Assembly: GCF_011764445.1 (NCBI RefSeq)
Contig: NZ_BLPG01000001.1
Span: 4,960,001-5,024,000, forward strand
Direction of reading: 5' to 3'
DNA: 64,000 nucleotides
Origin: Phytohabitans rumicis
GTDB lineage: Bacteria > Actinomycetota > Actinomycetes > Mycobacteriales > Micromonosporaceae
A program made the position numbers and the translations under genes. The notes beneath the pieces are model-generated. The model had not been told where the DNA came from, made no database searches, and saw only the letters and a list, made by a program, of their open reading frames with translations. This document shows positions 43,095 to 51,442 of the stretch, one piece after another; within the stretch, counting starts at the first letter, position 1, and each line of letters starts with the position of its first letter.

Positions 43095-43545
43095 TGATCT
43101 CTCCGATCACCGGGATTGCCTACGCATACGAAAACCTAACGGCCCTTGTCGGCATTCCCAGCGAACCCGGCGTCGCGCGTCACAGGGCAACGACGGAGAG
43201 CGATGACGAGGCGGCTACTGTACGTGATGGGAGCGGTTCCATCGCGTGACCGCCTCTCACCAGTGCGAATGTCGGGCAAGCGGGCCTGGCTGGGCATCGA
43301 TGTCCAGTGACGGTCGGTCACAACGTTGTCGACTCTTACGGATAGTAATGTCACAAAAGAGTAACTGTGACCTGGGTCGCACCGTGAAACCTTTCTTCCG
43401 GGCGACTTGCAGGGCAGAATCATGAACAACAAAGCGTGGGCGGCGGGTGCCGGGGAGGGCCCCGCCGCTCATTGCGTCCGGGGTAAGTTTTCACACTTCC
43501 GTACCCCCGCCTCCGGCTTAACCATCGATAAGGCATGCTCTGCCC
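43095..43545. other. Non-coding region between trxA and the MaoC gene
   Basis: No gene is supported over 451 bp. The middle (43320-43400) is the most A+T-rich part (TCTTACGGATAGTAATGTCA) and is the likely promoter area for one or both divergent genes. A GTGAC-N5-GTCAC dyad lies at 43307-43321. A frame beginning MNNKAWAAG at 43422 runs into the MaoC gene in another frame and is not convincing. Confidence 0.5.
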
Positions 43546-44064
43546 ATGCAGTTTGGCCGGTACTACGAAGAGTTCGAGGTCGGGGCTGTCTACCGGCACT
43601 GGCCCGGCAAGACGGTCACCGAATACGACGACCACCTCTTCTGCCTGCTCACCATGAACCACCACCCGCTGCATATGGACGCGCACTACGCCGAGACGTC
43701 CACGCACTTCAAGCGCAACGTGGTGGTCGGCAACTACATCTACTCCCTGCTGCTGGGCATGTCCGTGGCGGACGTGAGCGGCAAGGCGATCGCCAACCTC
43801 GAGGTCGAGTCGCTGCGGCACGTCGCGCCGACGTTCCATGGCGACACCATCTACGGCGAGACCACCGTCCTGGACAAGCGCGAGTCCAACTCCAAGCCGG
43901 ACCGCGGCGTGGTCTCGGTCGAGACCAAGGGCTACAAGCAGGACGGCACGCTGGTCTGCGTCTTCCGCCGCCGGGTCATGGTGCCGAAGAAGGAGTACGC
44001 GGCGGCCGCGGTGCCCGCCGGGGCGGACCCGGAGCGGCCGAGCTTCCCCGACACGCAAGGGTAA
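43546..44064 (+). CDS. MaoC-family hotdog dehydratase
   Basis: 172 residues of a single hotdog fold. The hydratase signature region DDHLFCLLTMNHHPLHMDAH carries the usual Asp/His pair, and VVVGNYIYSLLLGMSV, LRHVAPTFHGDTIYGETTVL follow. It should hydrate an enoyl-CoA. Relatives occur beside CitE-like lyases and acyl-CoA dehydrogenases in actinomycetes; those partners are at 32162 and 35183 here. No strong ribosome site precedes the ATG. Confidence 0.88.
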   Translation: MQFGRYYEEFEVGAVYRHWPGKTVTEYDDHLFCLLTMNHHPLHMDAHYAETSTHFKRNVVVGNYIYSLLLGMSVADVSGKAIANLEVESLRHVAPTFHGDTIYGETTVLDKRESNSKPDRGVVSVETKGYKQDGTLVCVFRRRVMVPKKEYAAAAVPAGADPERPSFPDTQG

Positions 44065-44121
44065 CGGCTCAAGCGCGCATCACCGGCAAAACTGGGCATA
44101 TGCTGACCTTAGGAGGTCGCT

Positions 44122-44643
44122 ATGCCGAGCCAATTTGCTTCCGGAGACCCGACTTCTGGCGGTCGGGTCGCCGCGCCGGCGTACCCGCCGTACGAGTGGG
44201 AGCTGCTCACCCGGCTGCCCGCGCGGGTCATCGTGGCGGCCACGTCGGCCGAGCCGGACGGCCCGCGCCGCACCGTCGCGGAGGGCCTCGCCGGCCTGGA
44301 GGCCATCGCCGCCGGGCGGGCGTTCGACAGTGACCTGGTACGCGCCGTGGTCGCCGCCATCTACGCGGAGTCCGAGGACGACCGGCCGGTAGCCGAGGAG
44401 TTCACCGACCGGGCGGCCGGGCTCGCCGAGGTGCTCGGCGCCTGCCGGGAGGTCGCCGGGGTGCTGGCCGCCCGGGCCGACCCGGCCGACTCGGCGGCGT
44501 ACCGGCAGTGGGTCCAGCTGATCGCCGCCCGGGTGTGCGGGGCATCCCGGACGGGCGGGCTCCTCGGCATGGGCGGCGAGCAGGTCACCCCGGCCGAACG
44601 CCGGTTCCTCGACGACCTGGCCATCGCCCTCGCCCTCCGCTAA
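44122..44643 (+). CDS. Conserved hypothetical protein
   Basis: 173 residues, soluble and largely alpha-helical and Ala-rich. YEWELLTRLPARVIVAATSA is the most conserved-looking part; there are no membrane segments, Cys motifs or catalytic signatures. TTAGGAGG lies five bases before the ATG, so it is clearly a gene. It stands between maoC and trmH on the same strand, ending in an R2 hairpin. I do not recognise the family. Confidence 0.7.
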   Translation: MPSQFASGDPTSGGRVAAPAYPPYEWELLTRLPARVIVAATSAEPDGPRRTVAEGLAGLEAIAAGRAFDSDLVRAVVAAIYAESEDDRPVAEEFTDRAAGLAEVLGACREVAGVLAARADPADSAAYRQWVQLIAARVCGASRTGGLLGMGGEQVTPAERRFLDDLAIALALR

Positions 44644-44647
44644 CCAC

Positions 44648-44703
44648 TTGCAAGGAAGGGCACCTTGTTATCGCATTTTGCATAGCAAGGGTCCCTTCCT
44701 AAC
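44648..44703 (+). terminator. R2 hairpin repeat, copy 3
   Basis: AGGAAGGGCACCTTG and CAAGGGTCCCTTCCT form an imperfect stem around the loop TTATCGCATTTTGCATAG. It begins six bases after the stop of the preceding gene and lies ahead of a gene on the same strand, so it may separate two transcription units. Confidence 0.72.
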
Positions 44704-44711
44704 ATCTGACC

Positions 44712-45368
44712 GTGAGTGGCGATGAGCTGGAGGTCGGCGTCGGGCCTTGGCCCGGTGAGTGGCCGTCCGATCCCCGATACGACCCGGACCTGCTCGCGCA
44801 CGGCGACCGGCGCAACGTGGTGGACCGGTACCGGTACTGGCGGCGGGAGGCCGTCGTGGCCGACCTGGACGAGCGGCGGCACGACTTCCACGTGGCGATC
44901 GAGAACTGGCAGCACGACCTGAACATCGGGACCGTGGTGCGGAACGCGAACGCCTTCCTGGCGGCCGAGGTGCACATCGTGGGCCGGCGCAAGTGGAACA
45001 GGCGTGGCGCCATGGTGACCGACCGCTACCAGCACGTGCGGCACCACGACACGATCGAGGAGTTTGTGGCCTGGGCGCACGCCGCCGGGCTGCCGGTGGT
45101 CGGGATCGACAATCTGCCCGGGTCGCGTCCGCTGGAGACGGTCACCGTGCCGCGCCGCTGCGTGCTGCTCTTCGGCCAGGAGGGACCGGGATTGTCCGAG
45201 GTGGCCCGGGCGGCGTGTGACCAGGTGTTTTCCATCGCCCAGTACGGCTCGACCAGGTCCATCAACGCCGGCGTCGCCAGCGGGATCGCCATGCACGCCT
45301 GGATCCGGGCGCACGCCGGGTTACCGGCCGAAGACCTTGACGGAACGGGCGCCGGGCAGCCAACGTAG
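44712..45368 (+). CDS. TrmH/SpoU-family RNA 2'-O-methyltransferase
   Basis: 218 residues with the SPOUT knot. Motif 1 is NIGTVVRNANAFLAAEVHIV, motif 2 LLFGQEGPGLSE, motif 3 SIAQYGSTRSINAGVASGIA with the catalytic-loop Asn. It methylates a ribose in tRNA or rRNA; which one is not apparent. The start is GTG. The stop shares one base with the next GTG start, so translation is coupled to the DUF6758-type gene. Confidence 0.9.
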   Translation: MSGDELEVGVGPWPGEWPSDPRYDPDLLAHGDRRNVVDRYRYWRREAVVADLDERRHDFHVAIENWQHDLNIGTVVRNANAFLAAEVHIVGRRKWNRRGAMVTDRYQHVRHHDTIEEFVAWAHAAGLPVVGIDNLPGSRPLETVTVPRRCVLLFGQEGPGLSEVARAACDQVFSIAQYGSTRSINAGVASGIAMHAWIRAHAGLPAEDLDGTGAGQPT

Positions 45369-46075
45369 TGGATGTGGGTGTGGCGGTGAGTTGCCCCCGA
45401 TGTGGCGGTCCGATGCGACCGCCGGACCTCATGCACACCGAGTGGCGTTGTGACGAGGACGGCCCGGTGCCGCCGTTCCATGTCGCCGAGCACATCGGCG
45501 CGGACATCCTCGCGAGCGCCCTGGCCGCGATCGAGAAGGCGCAGGTTAGCCAGGGGCGGCCCCGGCTGCCGGTGTGGTGTCCCTGGCCGCTGCCGCCGGG
45601 TTGGGTGATGACCGGCGTGGCGTGGGCCGGCGATGACCGGACCGGCGTGCGCGCCACGGCTGTGGCCTGCAGCGGGCCGTCGCCGCTGCGTGGCGGGCCG
45701 GCAGACCTGGTGCTGGTCGCGGAGGAGCCGGGGGTGGGTCTCGGCAACCGGTTCGGCGGCATTCCCGGCCTCGACCCGGGCGCGATGATCTCCGACGCGA
45801 TGAGCGATCCGGGCCCGCGCGTGGCCGACCACGGTGGACCGCACGCCAAGATCAAAGTGGGAGGCCATCCGACTCCACTGTGGTCGGTGAAGTCGCCAAC
45901 GGATCGGAGCGCCTATGCCGGAGAAGCCCGGGGAATGTGGCTGTATGCGATAACCTGGCCGGCAAGTGCGGGTTACCTCCTCGCGGAGCATGTCGTGTTG
46001 CACGACCTGTCCGAGTGGTTGCCACCCGAACTCGTGTACGGTGCGCCATCGCCGTACCTGCATGGGAAAGCGTGA
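45368..46075 (+). CDS. Conserved actinobacterial protein with zinc-ribbon start (DUF6758-like)
   Basis: 235 residues. SCPRCGG and WRCDEDGP near the N-terminus (about 8-30) form a zinc-ribbon-like head with three Cys. The rest has PVWCPWPLPPGWVMTGVAWA and LVLVAEEPGVGLGNRFGG, features I associate with the DUF6758 family. Function is unknown. It overlaps trmH by one base. Confidence 0.75.
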   Translation: MDVGVAVSCPRCGGPMRPPDLMHTEWRCDEDGPVPPFHVAEHIGADILASALAAIEKAQVSQGRPRLPVWCPWPLPPGWVMTGVAWAGDDRTGVRATAVACSGPSPLRGGPADLVLVAEEPGVGLGNRFGGIPGLDPGAMISDAMSDPGPRVADHGGPHAKIKVGGHPTPLWSVKSPTDRSAYAGEARGMWLYAITWPASAGYLLAEHVVLHDLSEWLPPELVYGAPSPYLHGKA

Positions 46076-46163
46076 GACGGAACCAACACGTAGAGACGCA
46101 CCACTGATACTCTGGGTACTGCCGGGGCACCGGCTCGGCGCAGTGCGGAGGGACGGCCCGCAA

Positions 46164-46322
46164 ATGGTCAAAAAGGTCCTTACATGGGGCGGCATCGCGT
46201 TCCTGGTCTTCTTCATCGCCTACCGGCCAGATTCCGCGGCTGACGTGTTCCAGTCTCTGGGCAGCACCGTCGGCGACATCGCGCGAGGCTTCGGCGACTT
46301 CTTCACGGGTCTCCTCGCCTAA
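46164..46322 (+). CDS. Small single-pass membrane protein
   Basis: 52 residues: a basic start (MVKKVLTWGG), one transmembrane helix (about 8-22, IAFLVFFIAYRP), and an amphipathic C-terminal helix (DVFQSLGSTVGDIARGF). GGAGGGACGG lies upstream of the ATG. It is followed six bases later by the PH-domain protein, so the two probably form an operon. Function unknown. Confidence 0.72.
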   Translation: MVKKVLTWGGIAFLVFFIAYRPDSAADVFQSLGSTVGDIARGFGDFFTGLLA

Positions 46323-46328
46323 CCGACG

Positions 46329-47179
46329 ATGGGCAGCACACCGGGCGGACCCCCGACCCCGACGAGCCCGATCGATCCGAGTGGCAGCGGGACACCGAGC
46401 CGATCCCGCGCACGCCCCGCGGCGACGAGGGGCCGGGCTACAGCGGAGACGCGTCGTTCTCATCTGGACCCTCCTACTCGGACGGGCCGGCGTACTCGGA
46501 CAACGCCAGCTACGCCCACGACGAGGGTCGCTTCGTGCAGCCGGAGTTCACCGAGGACGAGCTGTCCGGGCTGCGCACCGACGCGGCTGGGATGCCACTC
46601 GGCCCGCGCCGCGTGCTCCCGCTCGAAGACGAGCCCAGTTCGCTCGTCGCCCGCTACCTCTTCCCTACGGAGCGCTACCGCGGGGAGTGGAAGCGGCACT
46701 GGATCCACCTGACCACCCCGCTGTTGATCGGCACCGCCGCGACGTTCGCGCTCGGCTACCTGTCCGGCTTCCTAGCCCGGCAGGAGGTCAGCGGGCTGAC
46801 CACAGTGGCCGTCATCATCTGGCTGGGCGTGATGGGCTGGGTGGCGTGGCAGATCGGTGACTGGTATTTCGACCGATTCATCCTGACCAACAAGCGCGTG
46901 ATGGTGGTCAACGGCATCATCACCCGCAAGGTCGGCATGATGCCCTTGCTGCGCGTTACCGATATGAAATACGAGCAGTCCCCGCTCGGCCGGATGCTCA
47001 ACTACGGCACGTTCGTGCTGGAGTCGGCCGGTCAAGACCAGGCGCTCCGCGAGGTAAAACACCTGCCCAACCCCAATGAGCTCTACCTGCGCGTGGTCGA
47101 GGAGATGTACGAGCCGCAGGCCGTCGAGGCACGGCTGGGCAAGGACGCCGAAGACGCCAAGGCCGACGACGGAGCCTAA
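46329..47179 (+). CDS. bPH2/DUF304 membrane protein (frameshifted)
   Basis: About 283 residues if the ATG at 46329 is used and one base is restored at 46343-46355 (a GGG/CCCCC stretch). The first residues MGSTPG then join RTPDPDEPDRSEWQRDTEPI. Without the correction only a GTG at 46535 can start the main frame. The body has a Ser/Tyr-rich linker, two transmembrane helices (about 130-150, 157-178) and a PH-like domain (RFILTNKRVMVVNG, MMPLLRVTDMKYEQSPLGRM, GTFVLESAGQDQALREV). Such proteins are membrane-associated with unknown ligands. Confidence 0.82.
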
Positions 47180-47205
47180 GTAAGGCCGTCCGTGCCATGG
47201 TTCTT

Positions 47206-47232
47206 CCGGAAAGGCTGTGACAACCTTTCCGG
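47206..47232. promoter_or_regulatory. Inverted repeat upstream of the ECF sigma factor
   Basis: CCGGAAAGG (47206-47214) and CCTTTCCGG (47224-47232) are perfect 9-bp arms across CTGTGACAA. The segment TGTGACAACC overlaps the repeat and could be an ECF-type -35 element, so this may be an autoregulated promoter. It lies about 50 bp before the preferred GTG start. Confidence 0.5.
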
Positions 47233-47279
47233 TGGCACACCGCAGGCATGAGGGTGTGCGCGCACGGGGAGGCTATTTG

Positions 47280-47918
47280 GTGGCGGCCAGACAGCAGATG
47301 GAGGAGGAGTTCCGCGAGTTCGTCGCGGCGCGCTCCGGTGCCCTGCTGCGCACCGCGTACCTGCTCGCCGGCGACTGGGCCACCGCCGAAGACCTCCTCC
47401 AGACGGCGCTCACGAAGACGTACCTGGCGTGGCGGCGGCTCGGCGAGATCGAGGCGGTCGAGCCGTACGCCCGGCGGGTGCTGGTCAACACCGCGACGAG
47501 CTGGTGGCGGCGGCGCTGGCACGGCGAGCGCCCCACCGAGGTGCTGCCCGAGCGGGCCGCGCCGGACCAGATCGAGGAGCAGCTCGAGCGCGACGTGCTG
47601 TGGCGGCACGTCAAGGCGCTGCCCACCCGGCAGCGGGCGGTGCTGGTGCTCCGCTTCTATGAGGACATGACCGAGGCGCAGACGGCCACCCTGCTCAACA
47701 TCTCCACCGGCACGGTCAAGAGCCAGACGTCGCGGGCCCTGCACACCCTGCGTCAGCGGCTCGCCGCCGAGGGTATCGACCGCGCTGTCGTACCCGCGCC
47801 GGCGCCCGCACTGCCGTCTCCCCGGATCCGGCCGGCACCCATCGTGCCCGCGCTGCCGCTGCCCGCCCCGCCCGTACCGGCTCAGGTCCTGCCCACCGCC
47901 GGCCTGGAGCGGGGGTGA
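47280..47918 (+). CDS. SigE-family ECF RNA polymerase sigma factor
   Basis: 212 residues. Sigma region 2 is EFREFVAARSGALLRTAYLL...AEDLLQTALTKTYLAWRRL, and region 4 PTRQRAVLVLRFYEDMTEAQ followed by LNISTGTVKSQTSRAL. A Pro/Ala-rich tail of about 45 residues follows. It should direct RNA polymerase to stress or surface promoters. GTG 47280 has GGGGAGG eight bases upstream; a start at 47217 would lie inside the inverted repeat. The next gene overlaps it and is the likely antagonist. Confidence 0.88.
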   Translation: MAARQQMEEEFREFVAARSGALLRTAYLLAGDWATAEDLLQTALTKTYLAWRRLGEIEAVEPYARRVLVNTATSWWRRRWHGERPTEVLPERAAPDQIEEQLERDVLWRHVKALPTRQRAVLVLRFYEDMTEAQTATLLNISTGTVKSQTSRALHTLRQRLAAEGIDRAVVPAPAPALPSPRIRPAPIVPALPLPAPPVPAQVLPTAGLERG

Positions 47919-49222
47919 TCATGTCCGGGCCCGACAACCTCCCGCAGCAGCCAGCGCGTTCAAAGGGCGTGACCTCGGCCGACCTGGAACGCGCGCTGCG
48001 TGAGACGCTCGTCCGCGCCGCCGAACCGGCGCACGCGGTGGGCTGTCCCGACCCGGCCGGGCGCGCGATCCGGCAGGCCAGGCGGATCGGCCACCGCCGC
48101 ACCGCCGCCGGTGTGGCCCTGGTCGTGGTCGCCACGGCGGTCTCCGCCGCGGGCGTGGCGCGGCTCAACGTCGGCGGCCAGTTGGAGGCCGGGCCCGCCT
48201 GGGTGGGCGACCCGACGCCGCTCGTCGACAAGCCCACCCCGGACTACCTCGACGCCACCCGGCCCCCGTCCGACACGTCGGCGCAGCTCCAGCGCGAGCA
48301 GCTCTCCACCAGCCCGGTGACGCGGGTCGACCTGGTCCTCGCGACGAGCCTGCGGATGGCGTCCGGCCGCACGGTCGACCTGACCGCGGTGGGCCTGGTG
48401 ACCCAGGCGCACGAGGCCAAGAACGGCTGGCTCATCGTCGGCGTACCGCCCGCCGGCGGCACCACGCTGTGGTACGTCCAGTCCGATGGCGGCTCGCGCG
48501 AGGTGCTGCCACCCGTCGACGCCGTCGCGCTGGCCCCGGACGGCCGCCACGTGGCCTGGCGGGACAGCGCCCGGCTGTTCAGCGCGGTCATCGACGAGGG
48601 CCAGGTCAAGGACGCCACCCAGGCGTCCGCGCCGGAGCAGGGCCTGCCGGTCAGCTTCGTCGGGCAGGGCGTCGTGATGGCGCGCGGCCGGGCCGATGCC
48701 GGCCTCAAGGGGTACGACGTGTGGTGGCCCCGCCAGGGCAAGACGTACACGCCGGCCTGGAAAGAGGAGACGGCCGGGATCTACGGGCCGCTGCCCGACG
48801 GCCGTACCCTCATCGGCCAGGTCGCCTCGGTGAAGACCGGCGGCCGCCCCTGCCTCGCCCTGCTGGACGCCGTCAACGCGCTGTCCGTGCTCAAGACCGC
48901 CTGCGCGCTCCAGCTCAAAGAGGGCGGCGCGGGCACGGTCTCGCCGGACGGGCACTGGCTGGTGGCCCGTTCCGGCTCCGGCACCGCCATGCTGGTCGAC
49001 CTCAACGTCGCCTTCACGGCCAAGGCGCCCACGGGCGTAGCCGCCGGCCCGGCACCGACCGGCGAGGCCACCTGGGTCGACGACAACACGCTCGTGCACG
49101 CCAGCGCCGAGGGCGATCTGGTCCAGGTGCGCGCGGCCGCGGAGCCCGAGGTGCAGCGGGTCGAGCTGCCTGGCGAGTCCGACAACACCGGCGTCGTCGT
49201 CGTGAAGAAGCAGCTGGTCTGA
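47915..49222 (+). CDS. Membrane protein paired with the sigma factor, possible anti-sigma factor
   Basis: 435 residues. A cytoplasmic N-terminus (about 1-60; SADLERALRETLVRAAEPAH), one transmembrane helix (about 64-83) and an extracytoplasmic region of beta-propeller-like repeats (DAVALAPDGRHVAWRDSA, GTVSPDGHWLVARSGSGT). It overlaps the sigma gene (GTGATC over the TGA stop). Such pairs occur in SigE-family loci and the membrane protein is thought to control the sigma factor. No anti-sigma domain is recognised, so the role is inference from context. Confidence 0.72.
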   Translation: MIMSGPDNLPQQPARSKGVTSADLERALRETLVRAAEPAHAVGCPDPAGRAIRQARRIGHRRTAAGVALVVVATAVSAAGVARLNVGGQLEAGPAWVGDPTPLVDKPTPDYLDATRPPSDTSAQLQREQLSTSPVTRVDLVLATSLRMASGRTVDLTAVGLVTQAHEAKNGWLIVGVPPAGGTTLWYVQSDGGSREVLPPVDAVALAPDGRHVAWRDSARLFSAVIDEGQVKDATQASAPEQGLPVSFVGQGVVMARGRADAGLKGYDVWWPRQGKTYTPAWKEETAGIYGPLPDGRTLIGQVASVKTGGRPCLALLDAVNALSVLKTACALQLKEGGAGTVSPDGHWLVARSGSGTAMLVDLNVAFTAKAPTGVAAGPAPTGEATWVDDNTLVHASAEGDLVQVRAAAEPEVQRVELPGESDNTGVVVVKKQLV

Positions 49223-49227
49223 ACCCT

Positions 49228-50075
49228 GTGCGCATCGACCTGCACGCCCACTCGACCGCGAGCGACGGCACGCTGACCCCGCCGAGCTGGTAGTCGCCGC
49301 GGCGGAGGCTGAGCTCGACGTACTGGCCATCACCGACCACGACACCACCGCCGGCTGGCTGCCGGCCGAGCGGGCGCGCCCCGCCGGCCTCACCCTCATC
49401 CGGGGCGCCGAGCTGTCCTGCCGGTGGTACGGGCAGACGCCGCCGATCCCGCTCCACCTGCTCGCGTACCTCTTCGACCCCACGTACCCGGCCCTCGTGG
49501 CCGAGCTCGCCCGGGTGCGGCGGGCCCGCGAGGAGCGCGGCCAGCGCATCGTCGAACGCCTCCGCTCCGACGGGGTCGACGTCACTTGGGACGAGGTACG
49601 CGGGTACGCCAACGGCGGCACCGTCGGGCGGCCGCACGTGGCGCTGGCGCTGATGCGGGCCGGGCTGGTCGGGAGCACCCAGGAGGCGTTCGAGGCACGG
49701 TGGTTGGGCGAGCGCTACCGGCTGCCCAAGGAGGACACCGACGTCTTCACCGCGCTGCGGCTGGTGCTGGAGGCGGGCGGGGTGCCGGTGTTCGCCCACC
49801 CGCGCGCGACGAAGCGGGGCGCGGTGGTGCCCGACTCGCTGATCGTGGAGCTGGCCGCGGCCGGGCTCGTCGGCCTGGAGGCGGACCACGAGGCGCACGC
49901 GCCGGAGGAGCGGGCCCACGTGCGCGCCCTGGCCGGGGAGCTAGGGCTGGTCGTGACCGGTTCGTCCGACTTCCACGGCACCCACAAACCGGTACGCCTA
50001 GGCGCCTTCACCACGGCCATCGAGGCGTACACGCAGATCCTGAACTCCGCACACGGCGTCCCCGCCCTGCTCTGA
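49228..50075 (+). CDS. PHP-domain metal-dependent phosphoesterase (frameshifted)
   Basis: About 283 residues once one base is restored in the C run at 49277-49280. The metal ligands are all present: DLHAHSTASDGT, VLAITDHDT, RGAELSCRWYG, PVFAHPRATKRG and SSDFHGTH. This is the YciV/RNase AM-like group, which removes 3'-phosphates from nucleotides or trims RNA 5' ends. The first frame reaches a stop within 25 codons after the break. The GTG lies six bases after the sigma partner's stop, so it may share that transcript. Confidence 0.85.
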
Positions 50076-50118
50076 CCCCTTGCGCCTCCTTGCGTGCCCT
50101 TGCGTGCCCCTTTTGTGT

Positions 50119-50200
50119 GTCGATCAAGGGCATATGGTCGTGGTTCGATCTCTTTTCCACGACCGTTTGCCCTTGATCGACGTGGAAGTCCTTGATCGAC
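50119..50200 (+). repeat. R1 palindromic intergenic repeat, copy 4
   Basis: Nearly identical to copy 1 (105-188): the inner arms plus the right outer arm, with loop TTCGATCTCTTTT. The left outer arm is missing as in copy 1. It lies between the convergent PHP and MarC genes. Confidence 0.9.
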
Positions 50201-50208
50201 GGCCCGGG

Positions 50209-50823
50209 TCAGTGCCCGTTGGCGTACTGCTCGACGAAGGCGGCGACCGCGTCGGCGATGAGCTGTACCGCGATGGCGGCCAGCAGCAGGCCGGCGATCC
50301 GGGTGACCACCTCGATGCCGCTCGGCCGCAGTACCTTCACGATCCCGCCGGAGAAGCGCAACGCCACCCACACCGCAGCCATGGCGGCGACGATGCCAAC
50401 GGCGACCGCCAGGTAGTCCGCGATCCCGTCCGCCCGCTGGACGAAGAGCATCGTCGCCACGATCGCACCCGGGCCGGCCAGCAGCGGCGTGCCGAGGGGT
50501 ACCAGGGCGATGTTGGATGTGACCTGCTGGTTGGGGTTGTCGGTGCGGCCGGTGAGCAGTTCGAGCGCGATGAGGATCAGCAGGAGCCCGCCCGCGCCCT
50601 GCAGTGCGGGCAGGTCGACGTGCAGGTAGTCGAGCAGGGTCTGGCCCGCCACCGCGAACACCACGATGACGCCGAACGCGAGCGCGACCGCCTGCGTACC
50701 GGCCCGGTTGCGATCGCGGGCGGTGAGCGTACCGGTGAGGGCCAGGTAGATCGGCACCATGCCCGGTGGGTCCATGATCACGAGCAGGGTGACGAACACC
50801 TCGCCCAACAGCTTGAGATCCAC
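50209..50823 (-). CDS. MarC/UPF0056 family membrane protein
   Basis: 204 residues with six transmembrane helices; LLVIMDPPGMVPIYLALT and PLGTPLLAGPGAIVATML are family signatures, repeated in each half. MarC proteins are of unknown transport function (the name does not imply Mar control). The start is GTG. It lies four bases after the SemiSWEET-like gene on the same strand. Confidence 0.9.
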   Translation of the reverse strand: MDLKLLGEVFVTLLVIMDPPGMVPIYLALTGTLTARDRNRAGTQAVALAFGVIVVFAVAGQTLLDYLHVDLPALQGAGGLLLILIALELLTGRTDNPNQQVTSNIALVPLGTPLLAGPGAIVATMLFVQRADGIADYLAVAVGIVAAMAAVWVALRFSGGIVKVLRPSGIEVVTRIAGLLLAAIAVQLIADAVAAFVEQYANGH

Positions 50824-50827
50824 ACGG

Positions 50828-51112
50828 TCACGCTAGTGGTCGGGGCTCCCTCGACCGCAGGCAAGCGGCGATCACCACAGTGGTGGTGCTGACCAGCAGC
50901 GCGACCGCGTTGGGTACGACGAGCGCCCAGTCCGCGCGGGCCAGCCCGTACGCGATCCAGAGGGCGAAGCCGGGCAGGAGCACGGCGAAGTAGCCGAGCG
51001 AGACGTTCCGCGAGGAGCGGCGCAACCACATCTGCCGGATCTGCAGGAGCGGTGCGACGGCCATGACCAGGCCCCACAGGGCCGCGAGAACGCCGAGAGT
51101 CGAAGCCGGCAC
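50828..51112 (-). CDS. SemiSWEET-like (MtN3/PQ-loop) small membrane protein
   Basis: 94 residues with three transmembrane helices (about 5-25, 38-58, 66-86), the size and layout of bacterial SemiSWEET sugar transporters, which act as dimers. LLQIRQMWLRRSSRNVSLGY and FALWIAYGLARADW match the MtN3 repeat, though the canonical PQ is LQ here. GTG 51112 has GGAGGTGG upstream; a start at 51196 would add an unrelated Arg/Pro tail. Substrate not determinable. Confidence 0.75.
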   Translation of the reverse strand: MPASTLGVLAALWGLVMAVAPLLQIRQMWLRRSSRNVSLGYFAVLLPGFALWIAYGLARADWALVVPNAVALLVSTTTVVIAACLRSREPRPLA

Positions 51113-51251
51113 GAGCCACCTCCACGATCGAGGCGCTCTGTCGGGCGGGTCACGTCCACCGCCGTCGAGGCCGATGGGGAGCGCAAACGCAACCACCTCC
51201 AGAGTAGCTCGCCCGCCGCGCCGCTCCCTCGGCGTCCGCGCGCCGGGCCGC

Positions 51252-51352
51252 GTCGATCAAGGACTTTCCCGTCGATCAAGGGCAAACGGCCGCGGAAAAG
51301 AGATCCAAGCACGACCATATGCCCTTGATCGACGGGAAAGTCCTTGATCGAT
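51252..51352 (-). repeat. R1 palindromic intergenic repeat, copy 5 (full length, inverted)
   Basis: Both arm pairs are complete: GTCGATCAAGGACTTTCCC and GGGAAAGTCCTTGATCGA outside, GTCGATCAAGGGCAAACGG inside. The loop (GGAAAAGAGATCCAAG) is in the opposite orientation to copies 1 and 4. This copy is the only one between divergent genes. Confidence 0.9.
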
Positions 51353-51442
51353 ACACGCCACGCCACGCCGCGGCGGGAACGCGGCGGCGGAACGCGGCGC
51401 GGCGGGGGTGGGGGTGTCGTACGTCGGTGGGAGGATTCAGGG

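Noticed and set aside
43136-43432. A 98-codon minus-strand frame upstream of trxA
   Set aside because: No ribosome site, no recognisable domain, covers the most A+T-rich promoter-like stretch.
47217-47918. The longer sigma factor reading frame starting at 47217
   Set aside because: That start lies inside the CCGGAAAGG inverted repeat, has no ribosome site and adds residues unlike the family.
51252-51352. Treating all R1 copies as plain transcription terminators
   Set aside because: This copy is between divergent genes, upstream of both, and none has a following T tract; termination alone does not explain the family.
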